The notes below the pieces were generated by a model. The model was not told the origin of the DNA and made no database searches. It saw nothing but the letters and a program-made list of their open reading frames with translations. A stretch of 64,000 nucleotides of DNA from Cucumis sativus. Lineage: Eukaryota; Streptophyta; Magnoliopsida; Cucurbitales; Cucurbitaceae. This document shows, one piece after another, positions 1-13,412 of the stretch. The translations under genes and the position numbers were made by a program. The stretch spans positions 3,286,001 to 3,350,000 of the forward strand of contig NC_026661.2 in assembly GCF_000004075.3 (NCBI RefSeq), in the 5' to 3' direction. Every line of letters begins with the position of its first letter. The first letter of the stretch is position 1.

Positions 1-337
1 TTTGTTTTGGTTACCATTGACAAGAATGAAACAATATAAAACCAAACAAAAAACCAAGTCCACGGAAAGAACTCCAATATATAAAAGGTTTTCAGAATAT
101 TGAAAATTATACTACGCTAGAGGTTGAAATTTTGTTTTTAAGCGAAAAACTTACTATGTGTATATAAACATAGTTGGAATAATTAAGGAATATGCTTTTT
201 CCTCAAGATGAAATCAGTTTTTCTTCGTCTTCAAAAATATTAAAATTCAAGTGCTTTTAATGGGTTAAGATCATCGAAAACGTTTAATATTCATGATTTT
301 TCTTGATTATTGTTTTATTAACTTTTTTGGTCTTTAG

Positions 338-791
338 GTATCTCAATGGTGAAGGATATATTGGGGGATTTGAAAAGCCACAAGTTGATGAACTTTTGAA
401 AGAAATGGATAAAAACTTCACAAAATGGGCAAAACAATTTGCTCCATTTGCTGTGATGGTGAACAATTCTAAAGCAATGACAGAAGTTGAGCATTCTTTG
501 GGAAGAATGAACCCAAAAATTGCTCTAACTGTTGCAAAAATGGTGTTCTTAAGTGATTTAACAAAGCTTCTACCAAAAGTAAAAACTTCAACCTCCATTA
601 TTCTTACAAAAAAAGACAACATTGTCCCAAAATCAGTTGCATTTTTCATAAAATCAAATATTGGTGGTAATTCAAATGTTAACATATTGAAATCTCAAGG
701 CCACTTCCCTCAACTAACAGCTTTTCCTCAACTTTTGAAAGTTTTGACTAAAGTTCTTCAACTCAAACAGTACAAGATCATCAACAATTGA
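338..791 (+). CDS. D14/KAI2-like alpha/beta hydrolase, last exon only (5' part outside window)
   Basis: The reading frame from the acceptor (tttag at 333-337) to the TGA at 789-791 encodes the C-terminal half of an alpha/beta hydrolase of the strigolactone/karrikin receptor family (D14, KAI2, DLK2). Visible family marks are RYLN at the exon start, the GGFE block, the FAPFAV block in the lid region, a catalytic Asp in KKDNIVP and a catalytic His in GHFPQL. The nucleophile Ser would be in exon 1, to the left of the window. The acceptor splits the Arg codon (phase 2), where this family has its usual single intron. The lid is quite divergent from D14 and KAI2 (for example an inserted NNSKAMTEVE stretch), so this is a divergent D14-like or DLK2-like member rather than the canonical receptor. 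No internal stop or frameshift is seen. Hormone perception is a family role and has not been shown for this copy. Confidence 0.8.
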
Positions 792-3300
792 CAAATTGAT
801 TCAGCTCGCGTTATCGTTCCTGGTATCGCTAATTGATCAAATATATTCTATGGAGTATTATTGTGTGTTTGTCAATCCATTTGTGTAAGATTTTCACATG
901 AAGTTATAGGTTTGTTTGAAGCACTATTAAGTGATGAAGTAATTTATTTTCATATTTTGGTTGTGTAAAGTTAACATCATTATGGTTTGACCACAGCTTT
1001 CTTGGACTCAGCTATATATATATATTTTTACATTAGAAAAAAAGGATGTCTAAAAAAGAGTATGAATTTAATGTGTTTATTTTCAAATGCTATATTCAAT
1101 AATATTATTCATCTCAAGATCTACACACCAACCAACTACCAAGGAGTTATTTTGTTAATAAATAATCACATGATATAGTTGATGAGATGAGATATAGACA
1201 AATGGGAAAATTGGAAATGTGGAAGAATTTACGAAGATTATGAGTAAGATTCATTTTAGATGCACATACAAAACTAGGTTGCAAAGATCAATAGAGACAA
1301 GCTCCTATATGAACTTTTATGATATATATATCAAATTAAAGGCATTGACATTATTGCTCTATAATAATACCACAAATGAAAATTAGCTACTTGATCTTTT
1401 TAATCATCTAATTGTATCATACAATCGTGAAATTAGTGTAATAAACTTTGGAATCACGCATGGGGATCAATCTTAAAAGCAAATATCTCGCTAGTTTGAT
1501 ACATTTTTTTTTGTTCTTTGCTCTTTTTTTTTACTCTGTTTGCGATTCTTGTTTCATGGTAAAGAATAATTACGATGAGAAATCAAGACGAAATAAACAA
1601 TTTCACTATATAATGATGCAAGCAAACATTGAAAAAGAACTTAATTAGTTCTTTTAAAAGGTGATTTTTTTTATTTTATCTTTAATAATGGTCATTCATA
1701 CGAAATTTTCACACATATAACAAACATAACGAGTTAGTAAAACGAAAAAAATAAATGCATCAAAGTTTTCCATAAAAAATTAAAACACTTCGTAACAATT
1801 TGTTGAAGGTTAGTAAGCTTACATCTTTTTATGGAATTAGATTAGATTGAATAATAAGTGATGAAGTTTAATTCTTAGTAGTCAATTATATATAGAATTC
1901 ATTGAGAGTGATGGTAGGGCTTAGAAATTATGCAAGGTCATGGCATGTGGGGTAGCATTGTGGACATAAGGCTCTATTGCATTATGTTTTTAGCTATTAC
2001 GTGATATCACGCGACATATCTTTAAAACTAAATTCCACAAAGCATCTAATGCTCAATTAAGATTCGAACAACTTAAAATTGAATTGTAAAAATACATAAT
2101 GTGCTCGAATTTTTATAAATATAGACATGTAACGTCATTAATCATTTTAAAACACCATCACTAAAATAGCTTAGTTTGAGACGGAAAAAAATCAATTTCA
2201 AATAATATAACTATACACATTCTAAATTTTATAATAATATACGTAGATATACATATTATTATTATTAGTTATAGACTTCACCTAATTTGGATGGATTTTT
2301 GAAAGATAATTGGGATATTCGTGGAAACTTACATAATTTTTTCTATTCATGGACATAATTAATCCTTCTACATTGTCACAATTTACACTACACACAGTAA
2401 AGACGAAATGAAGGCTTTTCCAAACATTCTTTTATTAGTTTCAAAAACACAAGCCAATTTTAAAATATATATTTTATAATAGTAAATCAAATAAGTTTTT
2501 TTCTTTCCAGTCTTTCACATCTTTATTTAGTATATACCCAATATACTAAATACTTGTACATATTTATTGAATGTATATATAGTTAAGTTAAGAATAATTT
2601 GTGGACGTAGTGGTGGAGACGATGGCCTTTCAATGTAATGCGTAGACGATTGTTGAGGTCTGAAATTTGATTAATAGATTGTTGTTGAATTTCTTGTGCT
2701 CTCTATTATGCTTTAAGTCTTGCTTGTGTATCAAACTCCAATTGTTGTTTAAGCTTGGTTTCATATCTTGCAACTTGGTCTCAAACTTGACATTAGAAAA
2801 CAACTCATGACTGTAAGCTTTTTCTCCATTTTGTTGTACCAACTCCACGCACGCACCGTACCATTTATATAAGTTTTCCTTGTTCAATATTCTTTATGTT
2901 TTATTCTTGGTTTTGTTGTTGAAAATCAAACAACGGTTCTTCCTAGAAACTAATATTATATTATAATACTGAAAATTTGAGTATGAATCATAGGAGTTTA
3001 CACTTCTTTGAAATTCAATAGTCTCTTCTTACCCCGAACACGTCGTTGAAATAAACTAAAATCTAAAAGGGTAATGACCTTTGTTTTTTTTATAGTTTAA
3101 CCTAAGTTATTAAAAAAGAAAATAGTACGATAATGAATAAGAATATTAGAGAAAAATTAAAAATAGGAAAGTTACAACTATATTATACTCCAAAAGAAGT
3201 GCATTTAGTTTTACTAAAGAAAAACAATATAATTTATTTGATTCTCATTCTTGGTTATTGTGGATGAAGCACAACCGTCGATCTCCATCTAACAAATGAT
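792..3300. other. Intergenic, AT-rich, no gene recognised
   Basis: This stretch lies between the D14-like gene and the SR-protein gene. I see only short AT-rich open frames without family resemblance. A frame on the minus strand around 2630-2887 (start MNKENLYKWYGACVELV) vaguely resembles plant transposon-encoded proteins, but it is short and cannot be assigned. Confidence 0.5.
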
Positions 3301-3487
3301 TTTATAACAGTCCTCACAAGAAACAATAGACCGCGAAGTACACAATCAACACCGAGAGGGAAGTTTCTCGAACATAAAAAGGGCGTTCGTGGTAGAGAAA
3401 GGTGAAACCAAAGGAACATCCAACAATTTTGATCTTCCAGTTTGAACGAAGCGGCTTCCTTCGCTTTATCGGTTCTCCTATTCTCAG

Positions 3488-4071
3488 GTTCTTGCCTTAT
3501 TCTTTACTTTTTCAATATCTCAATATTTTCTCTAATGGAGATTACATTTGTACGAGTTTTGATTCAAGAACTGCTGATGATATAGTATATGCATGAGAAC
3601 TTTTCCTTCTTTTTTTTTATGCCGAATTCTGTTTGATATCCATTTGTTCACGTTCGAAGATCGTTAGATGTGAATGAAGCTGCAACTATGTCCGGTTTTT
3701 TTTTTCTAGTCATCGTGTTTGTTTCGCTGTGTATGGAAATATTTTGATTTGGTCGAAATCGATCTCTTTAGCTCTGAGGAAATATTGGAGCTGTTGATCG
3801 AAGGAAATGCTTGTATTGCTTTCGATAAAATTTATTAGGCTGTTTTTGGTTGATTGTGTGTGTATGTTTTTTTTTTTAAAAGTAGCTGATATCGTGTTTG
3901 TTTTCTAAATAAATAATAGTCTGTTACTGATTCTTTCGTTAATCTGTGGTATGGTGGTAGCTTGCTGATTGATGTGTTAGTGTCTGCAAATTTAGGCTTA
4001 TCTGTATCATAATGTTCAGCACATCTGTAGTTAAAATCTTGATTTGTTTTCATTTTCTTGGTGTCGTTAAG
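3488..4071 (+). other. Probable 5'UTR intron of the SR-protein gene
   Basis: A donor-like site (ctcag|gttctt, GT at 3488) and an acceptor-like site (cgttaag ending at 4071) bracket T-rich DNA just before the ATG at 4082. Leader introns are common in plant SR genes. The first transcribed exon would lie around 3350-3487. This is inferred from splice-site look and base composition only. Confidence 0.4.
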
Positions 4072-4081
4072 GAAATCGAAA

Positions 4082-6761
<2,680 letters not shown>

Positions 6762-8894
6762 GGTTATCAGAGATTAACTTTGAGACTGTATGCTTAAAAA
6801 CTATAGTAGATTGATTTTCTAACAATTGCCATTTTCAATTATACCAAAGCAAATTCTATTTAGTTCCCTATAGCTTTTTTTTTTTCCTATCAGTAAGAAT
6901 TTCTCTTATTTACATTATTTTTTATTTTGATCGTAATTAATTGAGATCATGAATTAAATTCTGTAGGGCTATCTTCGCATTAGACCATTGACTTATGCAT
7001 TATACAATTCCAAGCTGATGAGTTGTACAAATGTTTCACGATCACTTCTCTTAGTTTTGTAACCAAATATAATGTTGCATATACTGTTGAATTTTCATCC
7101 ATTTCCATAAATTCAAAAATGGATTTGTAAGAGAAACATTGTAATTTCATTGTAAATATTTGACAAAAATTCTTACTTAGACATCAATTAAAGTCTAAAA
7201 CACTGAAATTTTTGTTGGTTGAATTGGCCATCCAATAGACCCAAATAAAGTTTTCTAACTCATTCTTATAGGTAATCTGTTCTTTTTTTTTTTTAATTAT
7301 TAATAAAATTTCATTAAATTAAAAAAAAAACAAATACAAAAAGTTCATATATTTTAAATTTTAATTATGTAAGTTTATCGTTGGCATATAATTAATAGAA
7401 TTTTATTAAATTCAATATATATATATATATATAAATGTATGTAATTTTGGGTTCAGATTAAACCAAATCTGGTGTTTTTTAGATTATACACGACTCAATA
7501 GAAAAAATCTAAATCAATCCAACAATTAACCTATCGCGTATTCAAAAATATTATATATGACACTATATAATAGAACACGGCGTTATAATATGAGATACAA
7601 TTAATACACCAAAATCAAACATTGGGTAACCTTGGTCCCTCAATAAATCCCTCTCTAAATCTACTCTTACATTTTGGGTTGGTAGTTTGGATATGGTTAT
7701 TGAAATACCTCTAGATATTATACATCTATATAACTTTAAAATAAGGTTCGTCAAGTTCATCCCCTAAATATTATTTATCTACATATCTACATAGTCCTAT
7801 ATTAAGGTTCGTCTAATGTTTCAGATCATTTATACGTTTTTTACTCAAAATTTTAAGTGAAATGCCTATCTTCTTTTATGTTTTATTATATTATAACAAT
7901 TTAGAATTAACCTATCTTATTTTTTGTCATTATATTATAATAATTTAGAATTAAAGGGTATCGATTTATATCATTAAACTTTGGGGCATGTAATTATACA
8001 TCTGAATGCTTGTCTATACTTTTGGTTGTTTCTTAATTATAAGAATTGTTAGTTAAATTATATACTAAAAAACTAGTCAATAAAAATCACTTACAAAATT
8101 ATATATTCATTGTTTCTAAATAATCTTTTGTTCAAAGTCTCTCTCTGATTTTTAACACCCTAAAATTTGGAAATAATTTTTAAAATCTCCAAGAAGAAGA
8201 GTTAGCCGTTGTTAAAATATTATCGTAGTTGGATTGTCATACTATTACATCTAAATTTGTCCATGTCAATAGATTTATTGATTTAAAGATATTTTTATTT
8301 TTACAACTTTATATATATTCATACCCATTAATACAGTCATTTATATCATATCAATTAAAAATGTGGACCTTAACCATCATGTTCAACTTAGATCTTGAAT
8401 GGATTAATAATTTAATATTGAAACTTAGTCCTCGTGGCATTTAGTGCTTTGGGCCAAAAGTAAATGAACAGTCTCTTAATTATAAAGACGTCAATGTCAA
8501 AGAAAAACTATAAAAATATCTATATATGTCAATGGATATTTTTTAGAACATTATTGAAAACAAAAATTAACAATTAAGTTATATTACGCTTTTTGTATTC
8601 CAAAGTTTATTTAAGACTCATTGTGAGTGAAGTATAAGAAGAATAAATTTCAAAACATAAACAAAATTGATAGTTAATATTCAATACGTTTTAAATGCAC
8701 ATACGCAACAATTTTACTAATTTGCTTATAAATTTAATAGTAAATCTGAATATGTTTTCAATAAATCTTAAACATAAATCTCTATATGGAATTTTTATTG
8801 ACAAACACCAAAATTGTATTTTAACATAAATAATAATACAAAATGCTATTAAGAAATAGAAAAAGGAAAAAAAAGGAATGAAAGATAGTTGAAA
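6762..8894. other. Intergenic, AT-rich, no gene recognised
   Basis: The stretch contains homopolymer runs and a TA dinucleotide repeat at about 7414-7434. The short open frames have no recognisable family. It separates the SR gene from the 3' end of the F-box/kelch gene. Confidence 0.5.
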
Positions 8895-9939
8895 TCAAAT
8901 GTGGGTGTAACAAGCCGATTGTACGAACCCCGAAAATTCCTCCGGCAATTCTATTCTTTCCAATTTACCATTTTGGCATTCTCCCATGAAAACTCCATTC
9001 CTCCCCATGAACACAATCGCCTTTTCCTCCATATTCACCCCCAATTCCCTCCCCCGTCACCGCCGTGGTTTTCGCCGCCGCCGCTGCAGTTGCCCAGTTG
9101 AATAATTCCCCTTCTCTCCCCACTCCCACCACGTTTCTTGGACTTCTCTCCTCACACCACGCGCTCTCCACGCGCCGCCACTTCCCTGTCTTTGTCTCAT
9201 AAACCTCCGCTGTCCTTTCGAAATTCCCCTGATTTTCAGTCTCGTACCCACTCACTACCCATATCTCCGACCCAATCGCCACCGCCTCGCACTCGTCTCT
9301 TCCCCTACTCATTGCCGGCAACTCTCTCCATTCGTCATTTCTAATGTTGTAAACCCACGCCGACGCTGCTGCGTTCTTCCCCTCGTCGTGCCCTCCCGCG
9401 ACGAAAATTTCACCTCCGTACTCTGTTGCGCCGAAAAACGACCTCTTCTCCGGCATCCCTTTCCCTTGCCTCCATTTCTCCGCTGCGAATTCGTACACGA
9501 ACACATCCTCCACCGGACGATAACTCACTGGATCCCATCCGCCGATCACCGCCAGTTTTCCATCGACGCCAATTATCCGGCAGAACAGGGGAAGCCCATT
9601 CGGGTACTTTTCGATGGGTTTGATCCGAGTCCAATTACCGGTAGCCGGATCGAAGGCCGACACACCAAACGCGATCGGAGCGGCTGATTTGGCTTCGTCG
9701 CTAACTGGCTGCAGAAGTGACTGGACGGCGAACACCGCTTTATGGGTTCGGCCGGAAAGTTTTCTGAGATTGTAAAAATGGCGGCTGAGAAATAGACGGT
9801 GCCAGCGACGGGAAACTCGGGCAGCAACTCGATGGGTTGTGAAATGGGATCGAGTTAAGCACTCAAGGGCAATTTCTTCGGGCAAACCAGGGATCAATTC
9901 ATCTCCGATATCCATCATTCTTTGTTTGATGTTTCTCAT
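8895..9939 (-). CDS. F-box/kelch-repeat protein, KMD group (At3g59940/At2g44130-like), 1-nt frameshift near the 3' end
   Basis: Intronless gene. The F-box is at residues 13-55 (ELIPGLPEEIALECLTR), followed by kelch repeats with VIGGWDP, VAGGHDE and VVSGYETE blocks. The group acts as substrate adaptor of SCF ubiquitin ligases; Arabidopsis members target type-B response regulators or phenylalanine ammonia-lyase. The open frame runs 9939-8965, but its last 30 or so residues are not kelch-like. From about 9040 the next frame continues with EEKAIVFMGRNG and the family terminus LPEEFSGFVQSAC, stopping at 8895-8897. One extra base, most simply in the C run 9051-9055, explains the switch. The first ATG (9937-9939) lies only about 23 bases from a TATA box at 9962-9969, so translation probably begins at the ATG pair at 9918 or 9915, giving MMDIGDELIPG or MDIGDELIPG. 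Confidence 0.87.
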
Positions 9940-9961
9940 TTTATTTATTTATTTATTTGGG

Positions 9962-9969
9962 TATTTATA
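9962..9969 (-). promoter_or_regulatory. TATA box of the F-box/kelch gene
   Basis: Read on the minus strand the sequence is TATAAATA, preceded by a pyrimidine-rich stretch. A transcription start about 25-32 bases downstream would fall at roughly 9930-9940, at or just past the most upstream in-frame ATG. This favours the downstream ATGs as the real start. Confidence 0.5.
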
Positions 9970-12900
9970 GAGAGAAAAATGCTTCTAGAAAATGACCTTT
10001 TTTTTTTTATTATTACTATTATTTAAAAAATTTCCAATGTCTAATTTCTGCTCTTTTGTTTGTTTTAGGTGTGGGGAAGTGAAATGGGGGAATGTCTTTT
10101 CCAACTATTATTGTTCATTGGATACTTTTCCCTTTTCTTATTCTTTTCTTATAACTCATCGTTCCAATTTTTTCAATTTAGAGCAAAAATCCAACAATAT
10201 TGAAGTTTTTGTAAATTAACCCATTTTATTTCATCTAATTCACTCTTAATCTTTTAAATGTTAATCACACAAAAATTGCATATTGATGATATATATTTTA
10301 CATGCAAAAATAAATATTCTAGTGAATGGTCTAAATGATCACATAATTGGAAACCCAATACTATACTTTACGCAAAAATAGACTACTTTACTTGATATAG
10401 GTATATATTTGAAAATGCAAGATATTGTGTTGTATTGTTTTAAATTTGAAGGATGAAAATATAATGTATTAATTAATAGTTAGATGGCCCAAAACAGAAT
10501 ACTTAAATAAATTAACTATATGTAAGGAGAGATTTGTAGCTTTCAACTTTAACAAAACCTAAACTCCTTTAGGATTTGAAAGGCTTCTATTTGTTTAATC
10601 AATGTTGTATAGTTACATTAGGGAGATTAATGAATTTGTTCTTTTGAATTAGCTAATGAATGGAAAATGGAAATGTGTGGCTCACAATTTTAGTTGTTTT
10701 TGGTATGTGGTTTAAAAGTTAAAATGTATGTTTTTAATCAGTATTTAATACGTTGTTTGTTGTGCATATTAATTAGCTAAATTAATTTTAAATGTAATTA
10801 GTTAAATTTTGAATAATATAGGAATTTGATTTTCATTATCAAAGATGGCCTAAACCTTTATGTTTCTTCGATAAGCATGAGTTTTTTTTTTTTTTTTTTT
10901 GTCAAAATGAAAAATCAAAACCACTTTTCTATGTTGGTCTTTCAAAACATTTATGATTTTATTGCTTGTTTGTTCGTCGTTTAATTTAAATTCAATTAAA
11001 CACGTCTTTTTTCGATATGTAAATTGACTTAAATAAAAGTATATTTAACTGTTTTGTTCGTATAAATATTGTACTTAATGTTATTTTATATAATTAACCT
11101 TATAGTATACTTTAACTATAGTTGAAGGTATGAATCGAACCTACACAACAAATAAGATGATTGTCATGAGCCAATTTCATACCTACAAAAATAATTGTTC
11201 GTGGGACAAATGGCCGAGACTACTGGAAGGATTCCTCTTTGGCTAATCGGTACTGTTGAAAAATGAATGTTAGTCGGTTCATTAAAGTAGACACAAATCA
11301 TACTTCCGGCTAGATTGTGGTGAGAGTGTTAAGAAAGATCTTTTGAATATTTGACAAGTAGGTCTATAAGAACTATTTGATCGTCCTTAGACAATCTCTT
11401 AATAATAAATTATTATAAAAGACAATTAATAAATAATATGAACTAAGAATTTTAATTTTGTAAAAAACACTTTCATTAGCTTTTTTTTTTTTTTTTTGTT
11501 AATATTTGTCATTTTAGTATATTATTGGTCGAGTTAGTAGTTAATAATGGAGAAAAAGTTGGTGGTTGCAGAGTTGGTTGTCTAAAGTGATGATTGAAGT
11601 TGGATGTGATAAAATTGATCATCTAAGGTGATTTTAGCTTATGCTGGAGTTTTTTCTTGAAGGTGATTGTCGAAGAATTGAGTTGTTGTCGAATTTGATA
11701 GAGTGGAGCGTGGCAACCATGATCATTGATAGTGGCCAATGGGTGAAGCCACAGAAAAAATTGGATGGAACTCGAGTTGTGGGGATAGTTGGTAAAAATA
11801 ATTAACTCGACTCTAGTAATATTTAAACTCGGTGAGTCAAACGTTGAGTTGATAATTTTTGTCAATCCAAGCTAACTTATGTGGGTGAAACAAAACACCC
11901 CCTTAAAAATATTTTCATAAATCAAGTCATCCTTTAAAAACTAAAAATATAAACTTTGTTTTCAATTACTTTTAGAATTTGGTTAAGAATTCAAAATGTT
12001 TAGTTATTAAATATGAAAATTGTTAGAAAGACATTAAGATTCTTTTAGGAGTTTTCTTGGACTACTGGCTAATTCGCTAGGTAAAACTTTGGTGTTTGCA
12101 GATTCTTAAAAAAGAAAAACATATATAATGCCTCGGTTGTTGAAAATGAGCTAGCTAGACGCATAACAATTTCTCGAAAAAAATGGATAAGTTGAATAAA
12201 CCGACCCTCGCAATGCAATCTCCATCGATACTCAAATGTCTATTGATTGGGCATGTGAAGTTTTGGTACCTTTATGCATCAAATTATACATATAGTTTCA
12301 TACTACATTGGTGTAAATTCTGTTGCAAGTACATTAATTTAGACATACGTGCATGTCAAAAGAAAAAGTTGATGTGAAAGGGCTTAATTAGTTGATAAAA
12401 TTAGAAGTTAATGATAAATGGACCATCACTTTTCATTTGAAGGAAACGTTGAATAATTAATTCTTTTGTATTTGTTGATAAATTAATCAACAAAACCATT
12501 AAAGCTATCCTAATATTGGCCGACCATTATCGCATCAACTCAACCATACGTACAACCATAAATATATCATTTAGATTTAAATTAAGTATGCATACGTAAA
12601 GTTATTTTTAAAATTTTATAAATATAGTAAAATTTATAGTTAAAATCTATCCTCTATCGACCATATATTTTGAATATAAGTCTATCAATGATAGACTGAT
12701 AATAGAAATCTATAATTTATGGATTTTTCTATATTTGTCGTACATTTGATTTTTATATTTAAAATTGATAACGATAATTAAAGAAAAAAGTCTAAACAAT
12801 TGTAAGTAGACGTTGAAAAGAAAATTATTATGATGCAATAAGTAATATGAATATTAGCAGATAATAAAATCAAAATTTTAAACATAATAAATATATTAAT

Positions 12901-13239
12901 CTTACAATTTAGTAAACTTAAAGCTGATTTTGGACCATAAGAAAATATTATTTTTAAACATATTCTGTTGTTGCATAATGAATTATATAATTAATATGCT
13001 TTTTGGCCTATTTAATATTTTTAAAATTTTATGAATCTCTTGTTAAGATATAGTTGTTGCATTATAGAACTTAAAGTTCGCATAATGATCAATAGTTTGG
13101 TTTTTTCTTGTAAAAATAATAAAATCACATATATGAATCTAGCTAGAACGAAAAGTTTGATAATCTATTAGGAACGTTGAAAAGTAAATTAGCCAAACAA
13201 AATGGTTGAGGCAAAAATCAAGGTTGAAAAAAGAATTTT
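9970..13239. other. Gene-poor AT-rich DNA
   Basis: No convincing coding region is visible. Long poly-T tracts occur near 10881 and 11480. On the minus strand around 11117-11180 there is a perfect RNA polymerase III B-box-like motif (GGTTCGATTC) with a loose A-box-like TGGCTCATG upstream, possibly an old tRNA-derived SINE. A foldback-element relative lies at 12601-12748 (separate entry). Confidence 0.45.
12601..12748. repeat. Foldback (MITE-like) element relative
   Basis: The outer parts carry AAATATAGTAAAA and, inverted, TTTTTCTATATTTG. The core has the ATCAATGATAGA motif shared with the elements near 18.8 and 30.2 kb. It is degenerate and its ends are approximate. Confidence 0.4.
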
Positions 13240-13412
13240 ACTTTCACATGAAAAGAATGATAAATTTGTTTGATAGAGGAAGAACATGACCTATAGAATA
13301 GAACGTTTGCACAAGGACGTGGTGTTTTCATAACTTTAGTGTGCAAATCTTTCACTTCTTTATATTGTGTTCTTCCCCTATCAAACAAGTTTATGAGTGG
13401 AAAGTGGTTTTA
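13240..13412. ncRNA. Candidate miRNA-precursor-like hairpin
   Basis: The left arm contains TTTGTTTGATAGAGGAAGAA (about 13265-13284). The right arm, read in reverse complement, contains CTTGTTTGATAGGGGAAGAA (about 13389-13370). The match extends one further base pair or two and has only two mismatches over the first 22. Pairing continues with bulges to a second block (TTTGCACA at about 13306-13313 against TGTGCAAA at about 13340-13347), leaving a loop of about 26 bases. Some further pairing exists outside (ACTTTC near 13240 against GAAAGT near 13400). One duplex near 21 nt inside an imperfect stem of about 50 bp is the form of a plant MIR gene. The sequence matches none of the conserved miRNA families I can recall. 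A small foldback transposon is the main alternative. Confidence 0.4.

Noticed and set aside
284-685. Minus-strand open frame over the D14-like exon
   Set aside because: It is the antisense shadow of the conserved alpha/beta hydrolase frame and resembles no family.
988-1012. miR396-like string (CCACAGCTTTCTTGGACT)
   Set aside because: It resembles the conserved miR396 core with a few mismatches, but I see no complementary arm nearby to form a precursor, so I treat it as chance.
2630-2887. Minus-strand frame MNKENLYKWYGACVELV
   Set aside because: Vague resemblance to transposon-encoded proteins only; too short and without flanking transposon structure.
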